From the NCBI RefSeq assembly GCF_004684935.1, contig NZ_SRJD01000005.1, positions 1-64,000 of the forward strand: a DNA stretch of 64,000 bases, given 5' to 3'. Position 1 is the first letter of the stretch. Every line of letters starts with the position of its first letter. Of this stretch, positions 1 through 8,962 are shown piece by piece. The notes below the pieces were generated by a model that worked only from the letters and a program-made list of their open reading frames with translations, searched no databases and was not told the origin of the DNA. The translations under genes were made by a program, and so were the position numbers. Source of the DNA: Sporolactobacillus shoreae. Its GTDB lineage: Bacteria; Bacillota; Bacilli; Bacillales; Sporolactobacillaceae.

Positions 1-78
1 GAAGACTATTTTGACTGGAAGGCCAAACAGCCCAAAACGACTCCTTCTAGTAAAGTGACAGCTATTTATCCAAGCTAA
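1..78 (+). CDS. 3' end of an unidentified gene (partial)
   Basis: An open frame enters from the left edge and runs 25 codons to a TAA at 76-78; the visible tail reads EDYFDWKAKQPKTTPSSKVT and then AIYPS. It is polar and gives no family assignment. Nothing convincing follows between 79 and 235: there is no ribosome binding site with an open frame, and only the terminator-like hairpin of the leftward MFS gene lies before 354. It could equally be a chance open frame. Confidence 0.3.
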   Translation, partial: EDYFDWKAKQPKTTPSSKVTAIYPS

Positions 79-235
79 TCACTCTATCCTTCCTGAGATG
101 AATTTACACACAAAAAAGGACTTGACCGAACTGCGCTTTCTTGTTTTTCTGCTCGTAATGAGATTGTTAGAAAGATAGGCCATAGGACAGGCATGATACA
201 AATAATTAATTGGAAAGATTTACATAGGTTTTAAA

Positions 236-282
236 TCAAAAAACTGCCCAAAGTGCTCAATGTGTGAGCTCTTCAGGCAGAT
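236..282 (-). terminator. Terminator of the MFS gene
   Basis: Read on the minus strand, a CTGCC...GGCAG stem with an inner AGCTC/GAGC pairing is followed by TTTTTTG. It lies about 70 bases beyond the stop of the leftward MFS gene. The inner stem is imperfect. Confidence 0.55.
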
Positions 283-354
283 AAAAGACCAGACAACGAT
301 TTTTCTCATGTCGATAACCAAAACTTCACCAAGTACCCGGCCAAAAACCGCCTT

Positions 355-1566
355 TCAACCATTTAAACGTTCATCGCGATGAATCTTAAGCGGCCGGATC
401 GGAAGCAGTACTCCCGCCAATACAATAAAAGCACCTCCGAGAAAAATCACATGCAACGAATTGCCGGATGCCACGAGCGACAGAATCAGAAAAACGAAAA
501 GATCACAACAGGAATCCACTATCGACAGAAGCGATATCGTCGTCGCCCGCACAGATGAAGGAATATAATCGTTGCTGATCTTCGAGTAGATCGGATATCG
601 GATCACTTGGACAATACGCAGCAGGAAAAAGATGCCTACGGCCGCCCAGATCTCTGACTGGATCAATGCCGCCAGAACCAGTCCTGAAACCGACAGAAAT
701 CCCGTCGCGTACATCAGTGCGATTCTTGAAAAGCGATGTGTCAGCCAGCCAATTGAATGGGAGGCACCAAACCCCAAAACTGCAGCAGCTGCATAAAGAA
801 CGCCGATAGATGCAACCGGTACCCCGGCATGCGTCAGATAGGGCTGGTCGAAATTCTTGAAAACCGCGCCAACCGGAATGAATACCAAGGTAACATTCAG
901 AAACATAATAAGCAGCCGCGGTTCACGCCGAATCACCTTGAAACCCTCCTTCACCTGTCGGAAGGGATTATTTACCTGACGGACCGTGTCGGATACCGGC
1001 TTTCTCAGGAAAAAGATGAGCATGAGTTCAACCAACTGAAAAGCGATGGTCAGCACAATCAGTACCAGAAATTGCTGATTGGACAGATCCCGCGCCAGAA
1101 AAGCGCCGATCAGGACGGAAACAATCATTGCAATAAAATCGGCCGACTGAATGTGTCCCATTGCCTGATCCATTTTGTTTTCCTCATGGCTTTCTTTCAG
1201 CGATTCATAAATAAACGCCTCGTCCGCACCCGAGTAGAAGGTTACGGAAAATCCGTTCAGAAAGCTGTACAGATAAAACATCCACGGTCCGGAAGCGAAA
1301 AAAAGCAATGAAAAACTGACCAGTCTCAGCATGCAACCGGTGATAAAAGAGACCTTGGGTCCGAAGCGGTCTGCATAGACACCTGTTGGAATCTCGCCGA
1401 TCAGCACCGCCAGGCTCCAGCAGAACAACACCATAAAGATATCACGCGTGTCCAGTCCGCGCTGCAGATAGAAAAGCGTCAGAACCGGCTGCAGAAAATT
1501 CATCGTTCCGAAAATTCCCGACCAGAAGAGCAACCGGATGTTATGTGAAGCAATCGTATTATTCAT
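355..1566 (-). CDS. MFS transporter
   Basis: A 403-residue membrane protein with about 12 predicted hydrophobic segments, the length and layout of a drug or metabolite exporter of the major facilitator superfamily. The cytoplasmic loop between segments 2 and 3 reads GVYADRFGPK, matching the family's conserved GxxxDRxGxK loop, so the proton-coupled fold looks intact. The start is ATG at 1566 behind AGGAAATACAAAT. It stands alone, diverging from the alpha/beta hydrolase with about 260 bases between, and is followed by its own terminator-like hairpin. Substrate cannot be deduced. Confidence 0.85.
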   Translation of the reverse strand: MNNTIASHNIRLLFWSGIFGTMNFLQPVLTLFYLQRGLDTRDIFMVLFCWSLAVLIGEIPTGVYADRFGPKVSFITGCMLRLVSFSLLFFASGPWMFYLYSFLNGFSVTFYSGADEAFIYESLKESHEENKMDQAMGHIQSADFIAMIVSVLIGAFLARDLSNQQFLVLIVLTIAFQLVELMLIFFLRKPVSDTVRQVNNPFRQVKEGFKVIRREPRLLIMFLNVTLVFIPVGAVFKNFDQPYLTHAGVPVASIGVLYAAAAVLGFGASHSIGWLTHRFSRIALMYATGFLSVSGLVLAALIQSEIWAAVGIFFLLRIVQVIRYPIYSKISNDYIPSSVRATTISLLSIVDSCCDLFVFLILSLVASGNSLHVIFLGGAFIVLAGVLLPIRPLKIHRDERLNG

Positions 1567-1830
1567 ATTTGTATTTCCTGCTTTCCCTTTAAAATGTAAA
1601 TTCCGATCAGAGGAAGCAGGGAAACCTACAAGTGGTTAGCGCGTGCAGCCTCCCGCTTCCCGGCATATAAAGAACAGTAGTTGTTTTTGCACGATGATGA
1701 GTCCTCCCTATTTTTATTGATTTTAGTATATCACAGGCACTGCTCAGCAGTTTCCGTTTCTCTTTCACACATAAACCCGCGATTTTCTTCATATAAAAGA
1801 CGAAGAGTGATGATTTATGGAGGTCGGACG

Positions 1831-2643
1831 ATGTATGTAGAAGTTGAGAACGGCGTTCCTATTTATGTCCACGACATCAATCCCGGAACGGGCAGCGGAA
1901 CGATTGTTTTTATCCACGGATGGCCGCTGAACCATAAAATGTTCGAATACCAGTTCAATGTGCTGCCTCAGCACGGGTTCCGCTGTATCGGCATTGATCT
2001 TCGCGGCTTTGGACAATCGGGTAAACCCTGGGGCAGTTATGCGTATGATCGCCTGGCGGATGACCTTTTTGCCGTGCTGCAAGCGCTCCAACTGGAGAAC
2101 GTCATCCTCCTTGGATTTTCAGTCGGAGGTGCCGTTTCGATCCGTTATATGGCCCGCTATAATGGCCGCCATGTCGCAAAACTTGTCCTCGTTGACGCGG
2201 CTTCACCCTCTTTGTCCAGGCAGGCGGATTCGCCCTATGGAACACCAATTGAGCAGGTAAACGCAATGCTCGGCCAGCTTTATGTCAACCGTCCGAGATT
2301 TCTGCACGATCTCTCGCTGATGTTTTTTAACCGCAATCTAGGGCCTGACATGCTTGATTGGTTTGTGTCACTGTCCCTTGAAGCCGCTCCATATGCCACA
2401 ATCAAGATTCTGGAGGAACTGGGCAAAGAGAACGTCACAAAAGATCTGAGTACAATCAAGGTTCCAACCGCTGTTTTTCATGGCATCCACGATCAGGTCA
2501 TCCCTTTTAAAAGCGGCGGGCTGACTCAGCAGCAAATTGCCGGATCGACACTCTATCCGCTTAACAACAGCGGTCACGGATCACCAATCGAGCAGGCTGA
2601 TGAGTTCAATCACGCACTGATTCAATTTCTTTCCCAAAGCTGA
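1831..2643 (+). CDS. Alpha/beta hydrolase
   Basis: A 270-residue alpha/beta-hydrolase-fold protein with the oxyanion-hole HGWP motif near residue 32, the nucleophile elbow GFSVGGA in the first half, an acid in the HGIHDQV segment and the catalytic histidine in NNSGHGSPIEQ near the C-terminus. This is the layout of chloroperoxidase/esterase-like hydrolases; the substrate is unknown. An upstream extension of the open frame to 1681 exists, but GGAGG at about 1819 places the start at ATG 1831. No secretion signal is seen, so a cytoplasmic enzyme is likely. A terminator follows directly. Confidence 0.85.
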   Translation: MYVEVENGVPIYVHDINPGTGSGTIVFIHGWPLNHKMFEYQFNVLPQHGFRCIGIDLRGFGQSGKPWGSYAYDRLADDLFAVLQALQLENVILLGFSVGGAVSIRYMARYNGRHVAKLVLVDAASPSLSRQADSPYGTPIEQVNAMLGQLYVNRPRFLHDLSLMFFNRNLGPDMLDWFVSLSLEAAPYATIKILEELGKENVTKDLSTIKVPTAVFHGIHDQVIPFKSGGLTQQQIAGSTLYPLNNSGHGSPIEQADEFNHALIQFLSQS

Positions 2644-2683
2644 AAATCTGCCGCACTATGTCATTATCTTCCCCAAGCAATAG

Positions 2684-2716
2684 AAAAACCGGCCCAGTGG
2701 GACCGGCTTTTCTTAC
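2684..2716 (+). terminator. Rho-independent terminator
   Basis: AAAAACCGGCCCAGTGGGACCGGCTTTT is a GC stem (ACCGG(C)CC / GG(A)CCGG(C)T) with a four-base loop and T-run, 40 bases after the hydrolase stop. Shown here only in halves: AAAAACCGGCCC and GGGACCGGCTTTT. Confidence 0.8.
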
Positions 2717-2880
2717 ACTATAGGAAAGTATAAATTTGGCCAATAAAACAGGGCCTTGGATGAGATTCAAAGCGGAGGTGCGAGACGCCTGCGGCAAGCG
2801 AAGAGCCGAAGCAGCGATCCAACCCCTCAATAACGCAGGGTCAATATTAGGGACAGGGCTTGCCCGGTTTTTCTTATAAC
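2715..2880. repeat. Dispersed intergenic repeat, copy A
   Basis: This gene-free stretch has a GC-rich core (GCGGAGGTGCGAGACGCCTG, then GCGAAGAGCCGAAGC) preceded by GAAAGTATAA and ending in CGGTTTTTCTTA. The same order of blocks recurs at 38330-38530 (GAAAGTATAA, GCGGAGGGGCGAGACTCCTG, CGGTTTTTCTTA). It resembles the GCGGAGG..GCGAGACTCCTGCG repeats that are common between genes in Bacillaceae. No coding potential is seen. Confidence 0.65.
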
Positions 2881-2881
2881 C

Positions 2882-3727
2882 TCAGAAATCAAAGTTGTCC
2901 GGATCAGGGCCGGTGCGGTGATCCTGATTCAGCGCTTGAATTGCATTCATCTCATCTTCCGACAACTCAAAATCAAAAAGATTGCCGTTTTCAATAATTC
3001 GGTGTTCCTTCGTCGATTTAGGAATCGACACGACACCATCCTGAATGTGCCAACGCAAAATAATCTGCGCCGGTGTTTTCTGATGTTTTTCAGCGATCCG
3101 GACAATCGTTTCATTTTCGAAAAGCCCACCGACCATCAATGGCGCCCAGGCTTCCAGGCGGATACCGTGACTTTCGCTGAAAATCTTCAGCGGCTGCTGC
3201 GTCAGGCGCGGATGGCGTTCCACCTGATTGATGACCGGAGTCACCTCAGCATCCTTAAGCAGATCTTCAAGATGATGGATTTGAAAGTTGCTGACACCAA
3301 TGGCACGGATTTTTCCTTCATTATATAAATGTTCCATGGCTTTCCAGGAGTCTTTATATTTGCCTTTCACCGGCCAGTGAATGAGATAGAGATCCAGATA
3401 GTCCAGGCCCAGTTTATCCAAACTTGTCTGGTAAGCCTTCAAAGCGGAATCATAGCCCTGGTCTGCATTCCACAATTTGGAGGTGATAAAGAGATCCTCC
3501 CGCTTCAAACCGGTTTCTTTCAGAGCTTCTCTAATCCCCTGGCCGACACCCTCTTCATTCTGATAAATCGCCGCCGTGTCAATGCTTCGGTAGCCCGCCT
3601 TAATCGCGGCCTTGACCGAATTTGCCGCTTCGATCTGATCCTCAACTCTGAATACACCAAGTCCGAGCCAGGGCATTTTCACACCATTATTTAACGTTAC
3701 TGTATCTGCGATGCTTGTGAGTGTCAT
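2882..3727 (-). CDS. Aldo/keto reductase
   Basis: A 281-residue NADPH-dependent aldo/keto reductase of the 2,5-diketogluconate reductase/YvgN type, a cytoplasmic (beta/alpha)8 barrel that reduces aldehydes and methylglyoxal-like carbonyls. The catalytic tetrad is visible: D50 in SIDTAAIY, Y55, K84 in FITSKLW and H117 in LIHWP. The cofactor loop IPKSTKEHR is also present. Start ATG 3727 follows an AGGAGG-like site. The promoter region carries an 11-mer shared with the HxlR/quinone-reductase intergenic region, which suggests control by a redox or carbonyl stress regulator (inference). Confidence 0.92.
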   Translation of the reverse strand: MTLTSIADTVTLNNGVKMPWLGLGVFRVEDQIEAANSVKAAIKAGYRSIDTAAIYQNEEGVGQGIREALKETGLKREDLFITSKLWNADQGYDSALKAYQTSLDKLGLDYLDLYLIHWPVKGKYKDSWKAMEHLYNEGKIRAIGVSNFQIHHLEDLLKDAEVTPVINQVERHPRLTQQPLKIFSESHGIRLEAWAPLMVGGLFENETIVRIAEKHQKTPAQIILRWHIQDGVVSIPKSTKEHRIIENGNLFDFELSEDEMNAIQALNQDHRTGPDPDNFDF

Positions 3728-3796
3728 GTCATGTCCTCCCTTTTCTTTGATTGAGCCGTATGCAGTCTAAGTGTAAGGGATGGACTACTTTTTCGG

Positions 3797-3816
3797 AAGT
3801 ACGCACATTTAAGTGC
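3797..3816 (-). promoter_or_regulatory. Possible HxlR-type operator
   Basis: AAGTACGCACATTTAAGTGC upstream of the aldo/keto reductase holds GCAC-N6-GTGC. Its minus-strand part TGTGCGTACTT (3797-3807) recurs exactly at 55602-55612 between the HxlR gene and its divergent partner. Binding by HxlR is inference. Confidence 0.35.
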
Positions 3817-3857
3817 AATAGGCACAAAAATGTTCCTGTGATCACATGTTCTGATGA

Positions 3858-4283
3858 TTATTTGTCAGGATACGTCTCCCGAAGAAATTGGACGGATTGG
3901 ATGATGAGCTTCTTTAAAATGTCCGGATCAATATCGGACAGCTGATTGATATACACACAGGCTTTACCGGCGCTGTGCTTACCGAATTGTTCCAGCAATG
4001 CCGCACGTTTAGGATCGCCTGTCGCAAAATACAGGCTGAATTTTGCCTTGCGTGGTGAGAACCCGACAAGCGGCGCGTCACCCTCGTGCCCGGACGCATA
4101 CTTATAATGATAGGAACCAAACCCGATGATACCTGGCCCCCACATTCGGGCAGGATAGCCCGTCGTCTCTGAAAAAATATCGAGCAACCGGAAAGTGTCC
4201 TCGCGCTTTTTAGGATTCTCCAGAGTATCAATGAATTTAATAACACTGTGATCGTTTTCTTTTGTTTTCAAAACATAACCCAT
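3858..4283 (-). CDS. DUF1801 domain protein
   Basis: A 141-residue cytoplasmic protein of the DUF1801 (YdhG-like) family: the conserved block MWGPGIIGFGSYHYKYASGH is followed by VGFSPRKAKFSLYF and a C-terminal segment of the type DIDPDILKKLIIQSV. Biochemical function is unknown. A longer frame to 4322 exists, but GGAGGTG at about 4291-4297 selects the ATG at 4283. It is monocistronic, with the right end of a TnpB element about 150 bases upstream. Confidence 0.85.
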   Translation of the reverse strand: MGYVLKTKENDHSVIKFIDTLENPKKREDTFRLLDIFSETTGYPARMWGPGIIGFGSYHYKYASGHEGDAPLVGFSPRKAKFSLYFATGDPKRAALLEQFGKHSAGKACVYINQLSDIDPDILKKLIIQSVQFLRETYPDK

Positions 4284-4433
4284 CCGGTCACACCTCCGTA
4301 TACCGTTTGTCTGCTGACACACCCTGCTCTTATTATTCCCTTAATTCCATTAAATCTTATTCACCCGCGAAATACCAGCTTCAGCCGTACACCCCGTTTT
4401 TTCGGAATGGTCCTGGCTCATTCTGCACATTTT

Positions 4434-4560
4434 GTGAACTACTCAGCTATGAATAGCCGAGCTTCTGGGAACACAGCTCACTTGCTTCGAAAATGCTGAA
4501 GTAGAGGCGACTGCTTTTTACCAGGGCTCGTCCCGAACCCGCCGGCTCTCTGCTTAACGG
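4434..4560 (-). ncRNA. Putative omega (reRNA) scaffold of the solo TnpB
   Basis: In characterised TnpB systems the guide RNA comes from the 3' end of tnpB and the element's right end. The 120 bases after this tnpB stop are non-coding and contain stable hairpins, with the guide expected to begin at the flank near 4433. Assignment is by position and family knowledge only. Confidence 0.4.
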
Positions 4561-5714
4561 CCAAAAGCGAGCTGCTTGATATTGATCGCTGCGTTGACGT
4601 CCCGGTCGTGGTGTGTACCACATTGCGGGCACGTCCATTCCCGGATAGCCAGGGCTTTCTTTCCATCGTCATGCCCGCACGTGGAACAGAGCTGTGACGT
4701 TTTGTACGGATTCACAAGCTTGAGTTCTTTGCCGTACCACGCACACTTATAGGTGAGCAGCCGTCGGAGCTCGCCCCACGCCTGGTTGGCGATCGCCCGG
4801 GCGAGGGTATGATTTCGAAGCAGATTTTTGGTTTTTAAGTTCTCTAGGGCGATTCGGTCATACGTCTTCACGAGTTGGGTCGTCAGTTTATGGAGCTTGT
4901 CCGCCCGCTGGTTCGCTATTTTTTCATGAATCAAAGCCACTTGAAGGCGGGCTTTGGCTACGTTTTTAAAGTCCGCCAAGGTGCGGGGTACGGGCAGCTT
5001 TTGGTGGTGGTCCCAGGCAATAGCCTTTTTCGCCAGCCGTTGCCGCCGGGCTAATGTTCGCTGCCACAGGCGGAGCTTACGGGCTAAGCCCTGATCAAAA
5101 CGAGTGGTGGGCCATCGGAGATCCTCCACGGAACCCACGAGCAGGTCTTTTACACCTAAATCATAGCCGATGGTTTTGCCGGTTTTTGGGAAGGCTTGGT
5201 TTTCGCCTTCCACGGTTAAGACGGCAAAGTATTTCCCTGTCGGCGTGCGGCTCAGGGAGACTTGTTTGATCGTTTCCGGGATCCGTTGTCCGGCTTTAAA
5301 GCGAAGGATCCCCAGTTTCGGCAGGCGAATCCCATGACGGCCGACGGGTTGGATGTTGCCATTCACGCACTTGGAGGTATAACTCTGCCGAAAGAATCGT
5401 TTGGTTTTGAACTTAGGATGCTTCTTCTCCGTCTTAAAGAAAGCAATAAAAGCATCCGCTAAATATTTGTTGACCATCTGGAGACTGGTACTCTCCGCGT
5501 CTTTTAGAAACGGGTGCTCTTTTTTCAGTTGAGGGAGCAAGTTGTTCAGCTCATAGACATGTAAAAAAGAAGCCTTGGGATTATTTTCTTGTCGCTCATT
5601 GAGCATCGCCAGCATCTGATTCCAGACAAAGCGGGTGCAGCCAAAGTTTTGAGCCAATTGCTGGCGTTGCTGTTGGTTGGGATAGATTCTCAATTTTAAG
5701 CCCTTCGTGACCAT
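4554..5714 (-). CDS. tnpB: RNA-guided endonuclease TnpB
   Basis: A 386-residue TnpB, full length. The RuvC residues are all present: D185 in TIGYDLGVKD, E291 in RIALENLKTKN and D372 in HDRDVNAAINI. The zinc ribbon cysteines are CSTC (343-346) and CPQC (362-365). An N-terminal helix-turn-helix-like region (GLKLRIYPNQQQ) opens the protein. An in-frame GTG three codons earlier overlaps the Shine-Dalgarno AAGGAGGTG, so the ATG at 5714 is chosen. TnpB proteins cut DNA at sites matching an element-derived guide RNA next to a TAM and help keep the element in place. All key residues are present, so it is probably active. Confidence 0.92.
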   Translation of the reverse strand: MVTKGLKLRIYPNQQQRQQLAQNFGCTRFVWNQMLAMLNERQENNPKASFLHVYELNNLLPQLKKEHPFLKDAESTSLQMVNKYLADAFIAFFKTEKKHPKFKTKRFFRQSYTSKCVNGNIQPVGRHGIRLPKLGILRFKAGQRIPETIKQVSLSRTPTGKYFAVLTVEGENQAFPKTGKTIGYDLGVKDLLVGSVEDLRWPTTRFDQGLARKLRLWQRTLARRQRLAKKAIAWDHHQKLPVPRTLADFKNVAKARLQVALIHEKIANQRADKLHKLTTQLVKTYDRIALENLKTKNLLRNHTLARAIANQAWGELRRLLTYKCAWYGKELKLVNPYKTSQLCSTCGHDDGKKALAIREWTCPQCGTHHDRDVNAAINIKQLAFGR

Positions 5715-5975
5715 GGGATTCACCTCCTTCTGAGATGATTATAGCACAAATGTTCGTATTTTAACTTGAGGAAGTACGGTGATCTTATCTCTATGGGGTT
5801 GCCCAAGATGCAGATGCATCTCGTCATTAAAATGGACGAGTTTTCTCCGCTGGTAACCCATAAATAAAATGTCACGGTTTGCAATGGTCAATAAAAGCAT
5901 GATTTGCCAGTATTGCTGTATAATAATCGTTAATGGCTCTAATCGTGTAAACGCTATGACTGGGAGGTCGTATGG

Positions 5976-8906
5976 ATGGAAAACTATCAGCTAAACAGCA
6001 TTTATCATGGATTCAGGTTGATACATACGGAGGAAGTGGCAGACGTTGGTTCCACAGCCTTCCTCTATGAGCATGTAAAAAGCGGCGCGCGGCTTCTATT
6101 CCTCAAAAACGAGGACGATAACAAAGTCTTCTCGATCAGTTTCAGGACACCGCCTGAAGACAATACAGGGGTTTTTCATATTCTTGAACACTCGGTGCTT
6201 TGCGGTTCCGATAAGTATCCGGTCAAAGAACCTTTTGTTGAGCTTCTTAAAGGATCACTGAGTACTTTTCTCAATGCGTTCACGTTCAGCGACAAGACGA
6301 TGTATCCGCTTGCCAGTAAAAATGACAAGGATTTTCAGAATCTGATCGACGTCTATCTCGATGCAGTTTTTCATCCGAATATCTACAAACACAAAGAAAT
6401 TCTTGAGCAGGAAGGCTGGCACTTTGAGCTGAATGACACCAAGGATGAGATCAATCTTAAAGGGGTCGTCTATAACGAAATGAAGGGCGCGTTCTCCTCG
6501 CCTGAAGGGCTGCTGATGCGTGCCAACCAAAATTCACTTTTTCCGGACACAGCTTATGGTTTCGAATCCGGCGGAGATCCACTCTATATTCCTGATCTGA
6601 CTTACGAACACTTCATCGATTCACATAAAAAATATTATAGCCCGGCAAACAGCTACATTTATCTGTATGGAAATCTCGATATCGACGAGAAACTGGCTTA
6701 TCTGGATAAAGATTATTTAAGCAGCTATGACAGAATTGATGTGGATTCAGCCATCTCCCCGCAGGCTCCGATCGGCAGGCAGGAAACGGTCAGATCTTAC
6801 CCGATCCTTCCCGGCGAAGATGACAAAGATAAAACCTACCTGAGCCTGAATTATGCCGTGTCTGAATCAACCAACCCGGAAACTTATCTTGCCTTTGACA
6901 TTCTGGATTATCTGCTTCTGGACAGTCCGGCCGCTCCGCTGAAAAAAGCGATTCTCGATGCCGGTATTGGAAACGATGTATTTGGTTCGTATGACAACAG
7001 CATCCGGCAGCCTTACTTTTCCGTCAATGTGAAAAACGCGAACGAAAGCCAGAAGGAAGCCTTAAAAAAAGTAGTGAACGACACTCTGAGCCAGCTGGTA
7101 AAAAAGGGGATCGACAAGAAACAGATTGAGGCCGCAATCAACGTCAAAGAGTTCCAGCTCCGCGAAGCCGATTACGGCTCGATGCCGAAAGGGCTTATTT
7201 ACAGCATCACCGTTATGGACAGCTGGCTGTATGACGGTGATCCGCTGACCCATCTGGGTTTTGAAAAAACACTGGCAACCATTAAACAGGCGCTCACTGG
7301 TAACTATTTTGAAGCCCTGATTGAAAAATATCTTCTGAACAGCAATCACGAATCGCTAGTGATCGTTAAGCCGTCTAAAACGCTCGCTGAGGAAGAAACG
7401 AATGCTTTGAAGGACAAACTTGCGGCATTCAAACAGAGCCTTGATCCGGAAACACTGGATCAGCTGGTCGATCAGACGAAGAAGCTTCAGGAGCGTCAGA
7501 CGAGCGAAGACCGTCCTGAAGATCTGCGCAAGATTCCGCTTCTCTCACTTGATGACATTGATAAAAAAACAGAAGCACTTCCTTTATCCGAGACGAATCT
7601 TGACGGCATCAAAACACTGTATCATGAACTCCCAACGAATAAAATTGCTTACCTGAGCCTCTATTTTGATACGGCGTCTGTTTCGGAAGAGCAGCTCCCA
7701 TGGCTCGCTCTGCTGAAAGAATTGTTCGGTAAGATTGATACTGAGAAATACGGCTATGAGGCTTTGGTCAACGAGGTCAATATCCAGACTGGTGATATCC
7801 ATTTCGAAACGAACGTGATTTCTGATAAAGACAGCGACGACATCTCCGCAACGAAATTTTCTGTCAAAGCGAAAATTCTTCAGGATAAACTTTCGGGCGC
7901 CTTTGACCTGATCCATGAGATCCTTTACAACAGCAAATTTAACAATAAAGAACGGATTAAAGCGATCGTCAAAGAAATCAAATCCAGAATAGAGATTGCC
8001 TTTAACCAGAATGGACAGTCCGTTGCAGTCCGGCGTGTCGGCTCTTATTTTTCTGAATCCGCTGCCTACAAAGAACGGCTCAGAGGCTTGACATTCTATC
8101 ACTTTATCCGCGATCTGGATCAGAATTTTGAGCAACGCTACAACGCGGCAGTTGAAGCACTGCAGACCCTTGCCAAAGGGCTGTTCAGCAAAGACAGGCT
8201 GATTATCAGCCTGACAGGCGACCAGGATCTCTTCAATGCCGCACGCGCGCAGTTTGAAAAATTTGGTATAGGATTGGATGCCCGTGCCACAGCACCCGCT
8301 CAGCCGGTTTCTTTTATTCCAACGCACAATGAAGGCCTGATGACCTCAAGCAAAATTCAGTATGCGGCCAAGGGGGCAAATTTTAAAAAGCTCGGCTTCG
8401 ACTATACCGGACAGCTGCTCGTGCTAAAGCAGGTTCTGACGCTCGACTATCTGTGGAACAAAGTCCGGGTCATGGGCGGTGCCTATGGGTGCGGTGTCTC
8501 CGCAGAATCATCCGGCAACTTTATTTTCTGGTCCTACCGCGATCCGAACCTGCGCGAAACGCTGAAGATTTATGATGAAGCATCCCGCTTTGCCGCGTCA
8601 TTCAAAGCGGATCCCTTCACGATGACCAAATATATTATTGGAACCATATCTAATCTCGACTCGCCGCTGACACCAAGCTCCAAGGGTGAGCTTTCGGACG
8701 AACGGTACTTCGCCCATGTTGCCGAAAAAGATGTGCAGCGGATTCGTGAAGAAGTGCTCGCCACCAAGCCTGCAGACATTCAGAAGTTCGCCGAATTGTT
8801 GAAGGCCGTAACGGATCAGAACCATGTCTGCGTCTTTGGCAGTGAATCCAAAATTAAGGAAAACAAAGATTTGTTCGATGAAATCTTTAGTGCCTTTGAT
8901 AAATGA
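5976..8906 (+). CDS. M16C insulinase-family zinc metalloprotease (PreP/Cym1-like)
   Basis: A 976-residue protease built of four M16-type domains in one chain, the length of the presequence-protease (M16C) group. The inverted zinc motif HILEH lies at residues 68-72 and the third zinc ligand E168 in NEMKGAFSSP. The N-terminal domain is therefore the catalytic one; the C-terminal half contains the inactive partner domains. These enzymes form a closed chamber and degrade unfolded oligopeptides, probably in the cytoplasm here since no signal peptide is present. The start ATG 5976 follows GGAGGT; an earlier ATG at 5972 is out of frame. Monocistronic, with a terminator after it. Confidence 0.93.
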   Translation: MENYQLNSIYHGFRLIHTEEVADVGSTAFLYEHVKSGARLLFLKNEDDNKVFSISFRTPPEDNTGVFHILEHSVLCGSDKYPVKEPFVELLKGSLSTFLNAFTFSDKTMYPLASKNDKDFQNLIDVYLDAVFHPNIYKHKEILEQEGWHFELNDTKDEINLKGVVYNEMKGAFSSPEGLLMRANQNSLFPDTAYGFESGGDPLYIPDLTYEHFIDSHKKYYSPANSYIYLYGNLDIDEKLAYLDKDYLSSYDRIDVDSAISPQAPIGRQETVRSYPILPGEDDKDKTYLSLNYAVSESTNPETYLAFDILDYLLLDSPAAPLKKAILDAGIGNDVFGSYDNSIRQPYFSVNVKNANESQKEALKKVVNDTLSQLVKKGIDKKQIEAAINVKEFQLREADYGSMPKGLIYSITVMDSWLYDGDPLTHLGFEKTLATIKQALTGNYFEALIEKYLLNSNHESLVIVKPSKTLAEEETNALKDKLAAFKQSLDPETLDQLVDQTKKLQERQTSEDRPEDLRKIPLLSLDDIDKKTEALPLSETNLDGIKTLYHELPTNKIAYLSLYFDTASVSEEQLPWLALLKELFGKIDTEKYGYEALVNEVNIQTGDIHFETNVISDKDSDDISATKFSVKAKILQDKLSGAFDLIHEILYNSKFNNKERIKAIVKEIKSRIEIAFNQNGQSVAVRRVGSYFSESAAYKERLRGLTFYHFIRDLDQNFEQRYNAAVEALQTLAKGLFSKDRLIISLTGDQDLFNAARAQFEKFGIGLDARATAPAQPVSFIPTHNEGLMTSSKIQYAAKGANFKKLGFDYTGQLLVLKQVLTLDYLWNKVRVMGGAYGCGVSAESSGNFIFWSYRDPNLRETLKIYDEASRFAASFKADPFTMTKYIIGTISNLDSPLTPSSKGELSDERYFAHVAEKDVQRIREEVLATKPADIQKFAELLKAVTDQNHVCVFGSESKIKENKDLFDEIFSAFDK

Positions 8907-8917
8907 ATCAGCATTAA

Positions 8918-8962
8918 AAGGGAGCCTCTAAGGTCATTTATCTGACGGCTCCCCTTTAATTT
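8918..8962 (+). terminator. Rho-independent terminator
   Basis: AAAAGGGAGCC and GGCTCCCCTTTAAT form the stem, separated by about 20 bases, directly after the protease stop. Confidence 0.8.

Larger units (their letters stand above)
4434..5760 (-). mobile_element. IS200/IS605-group element with tnpB only
   Basis: The element consists of a single intact tnpB; no tnpA is within reach. Its right end (low coordinates) shows a subterminal hairpin, plus-strand CTCAGCTA TGAA TAGCCGAG at 4442-4461, followed by GTGAAC at 4434-4439 (minus strand ends GTTCAC). The left end is not clear and is placed only roughly, upstream of the tnpB promoter. Such solo elements depend on TnpA supplied elsewhere. Confidence 0.6.

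Noticed and set aside
757-1311. A 184-codon plus-strand frame opposite the first MFS gene
   Set aside because: It is antisense to a clear transporter, polar and low in family signals; an overlap of codon phase explains it.
1666-1720. A hammerhead-like or riboswitch element near GATGATGAGTCC upstream of the first MFS gene
   Set aside because: The remaining conserved core (GAAA and flanking stems) is missing.
5738-5756. A LexA (SOS) box, ACGAACATTTGTGC on the minus strand, in front of the solo tnpB
   Set aside because: Only the first half matches CGAAC; the second half deviates from GTTCG, so it is no better than chance.
7584-8327. A 247-codon minus-strand frame inside the M16 protease gene
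   Set aside because: The opposite strand carries conserved protease sequence; no start site or homology is evident.
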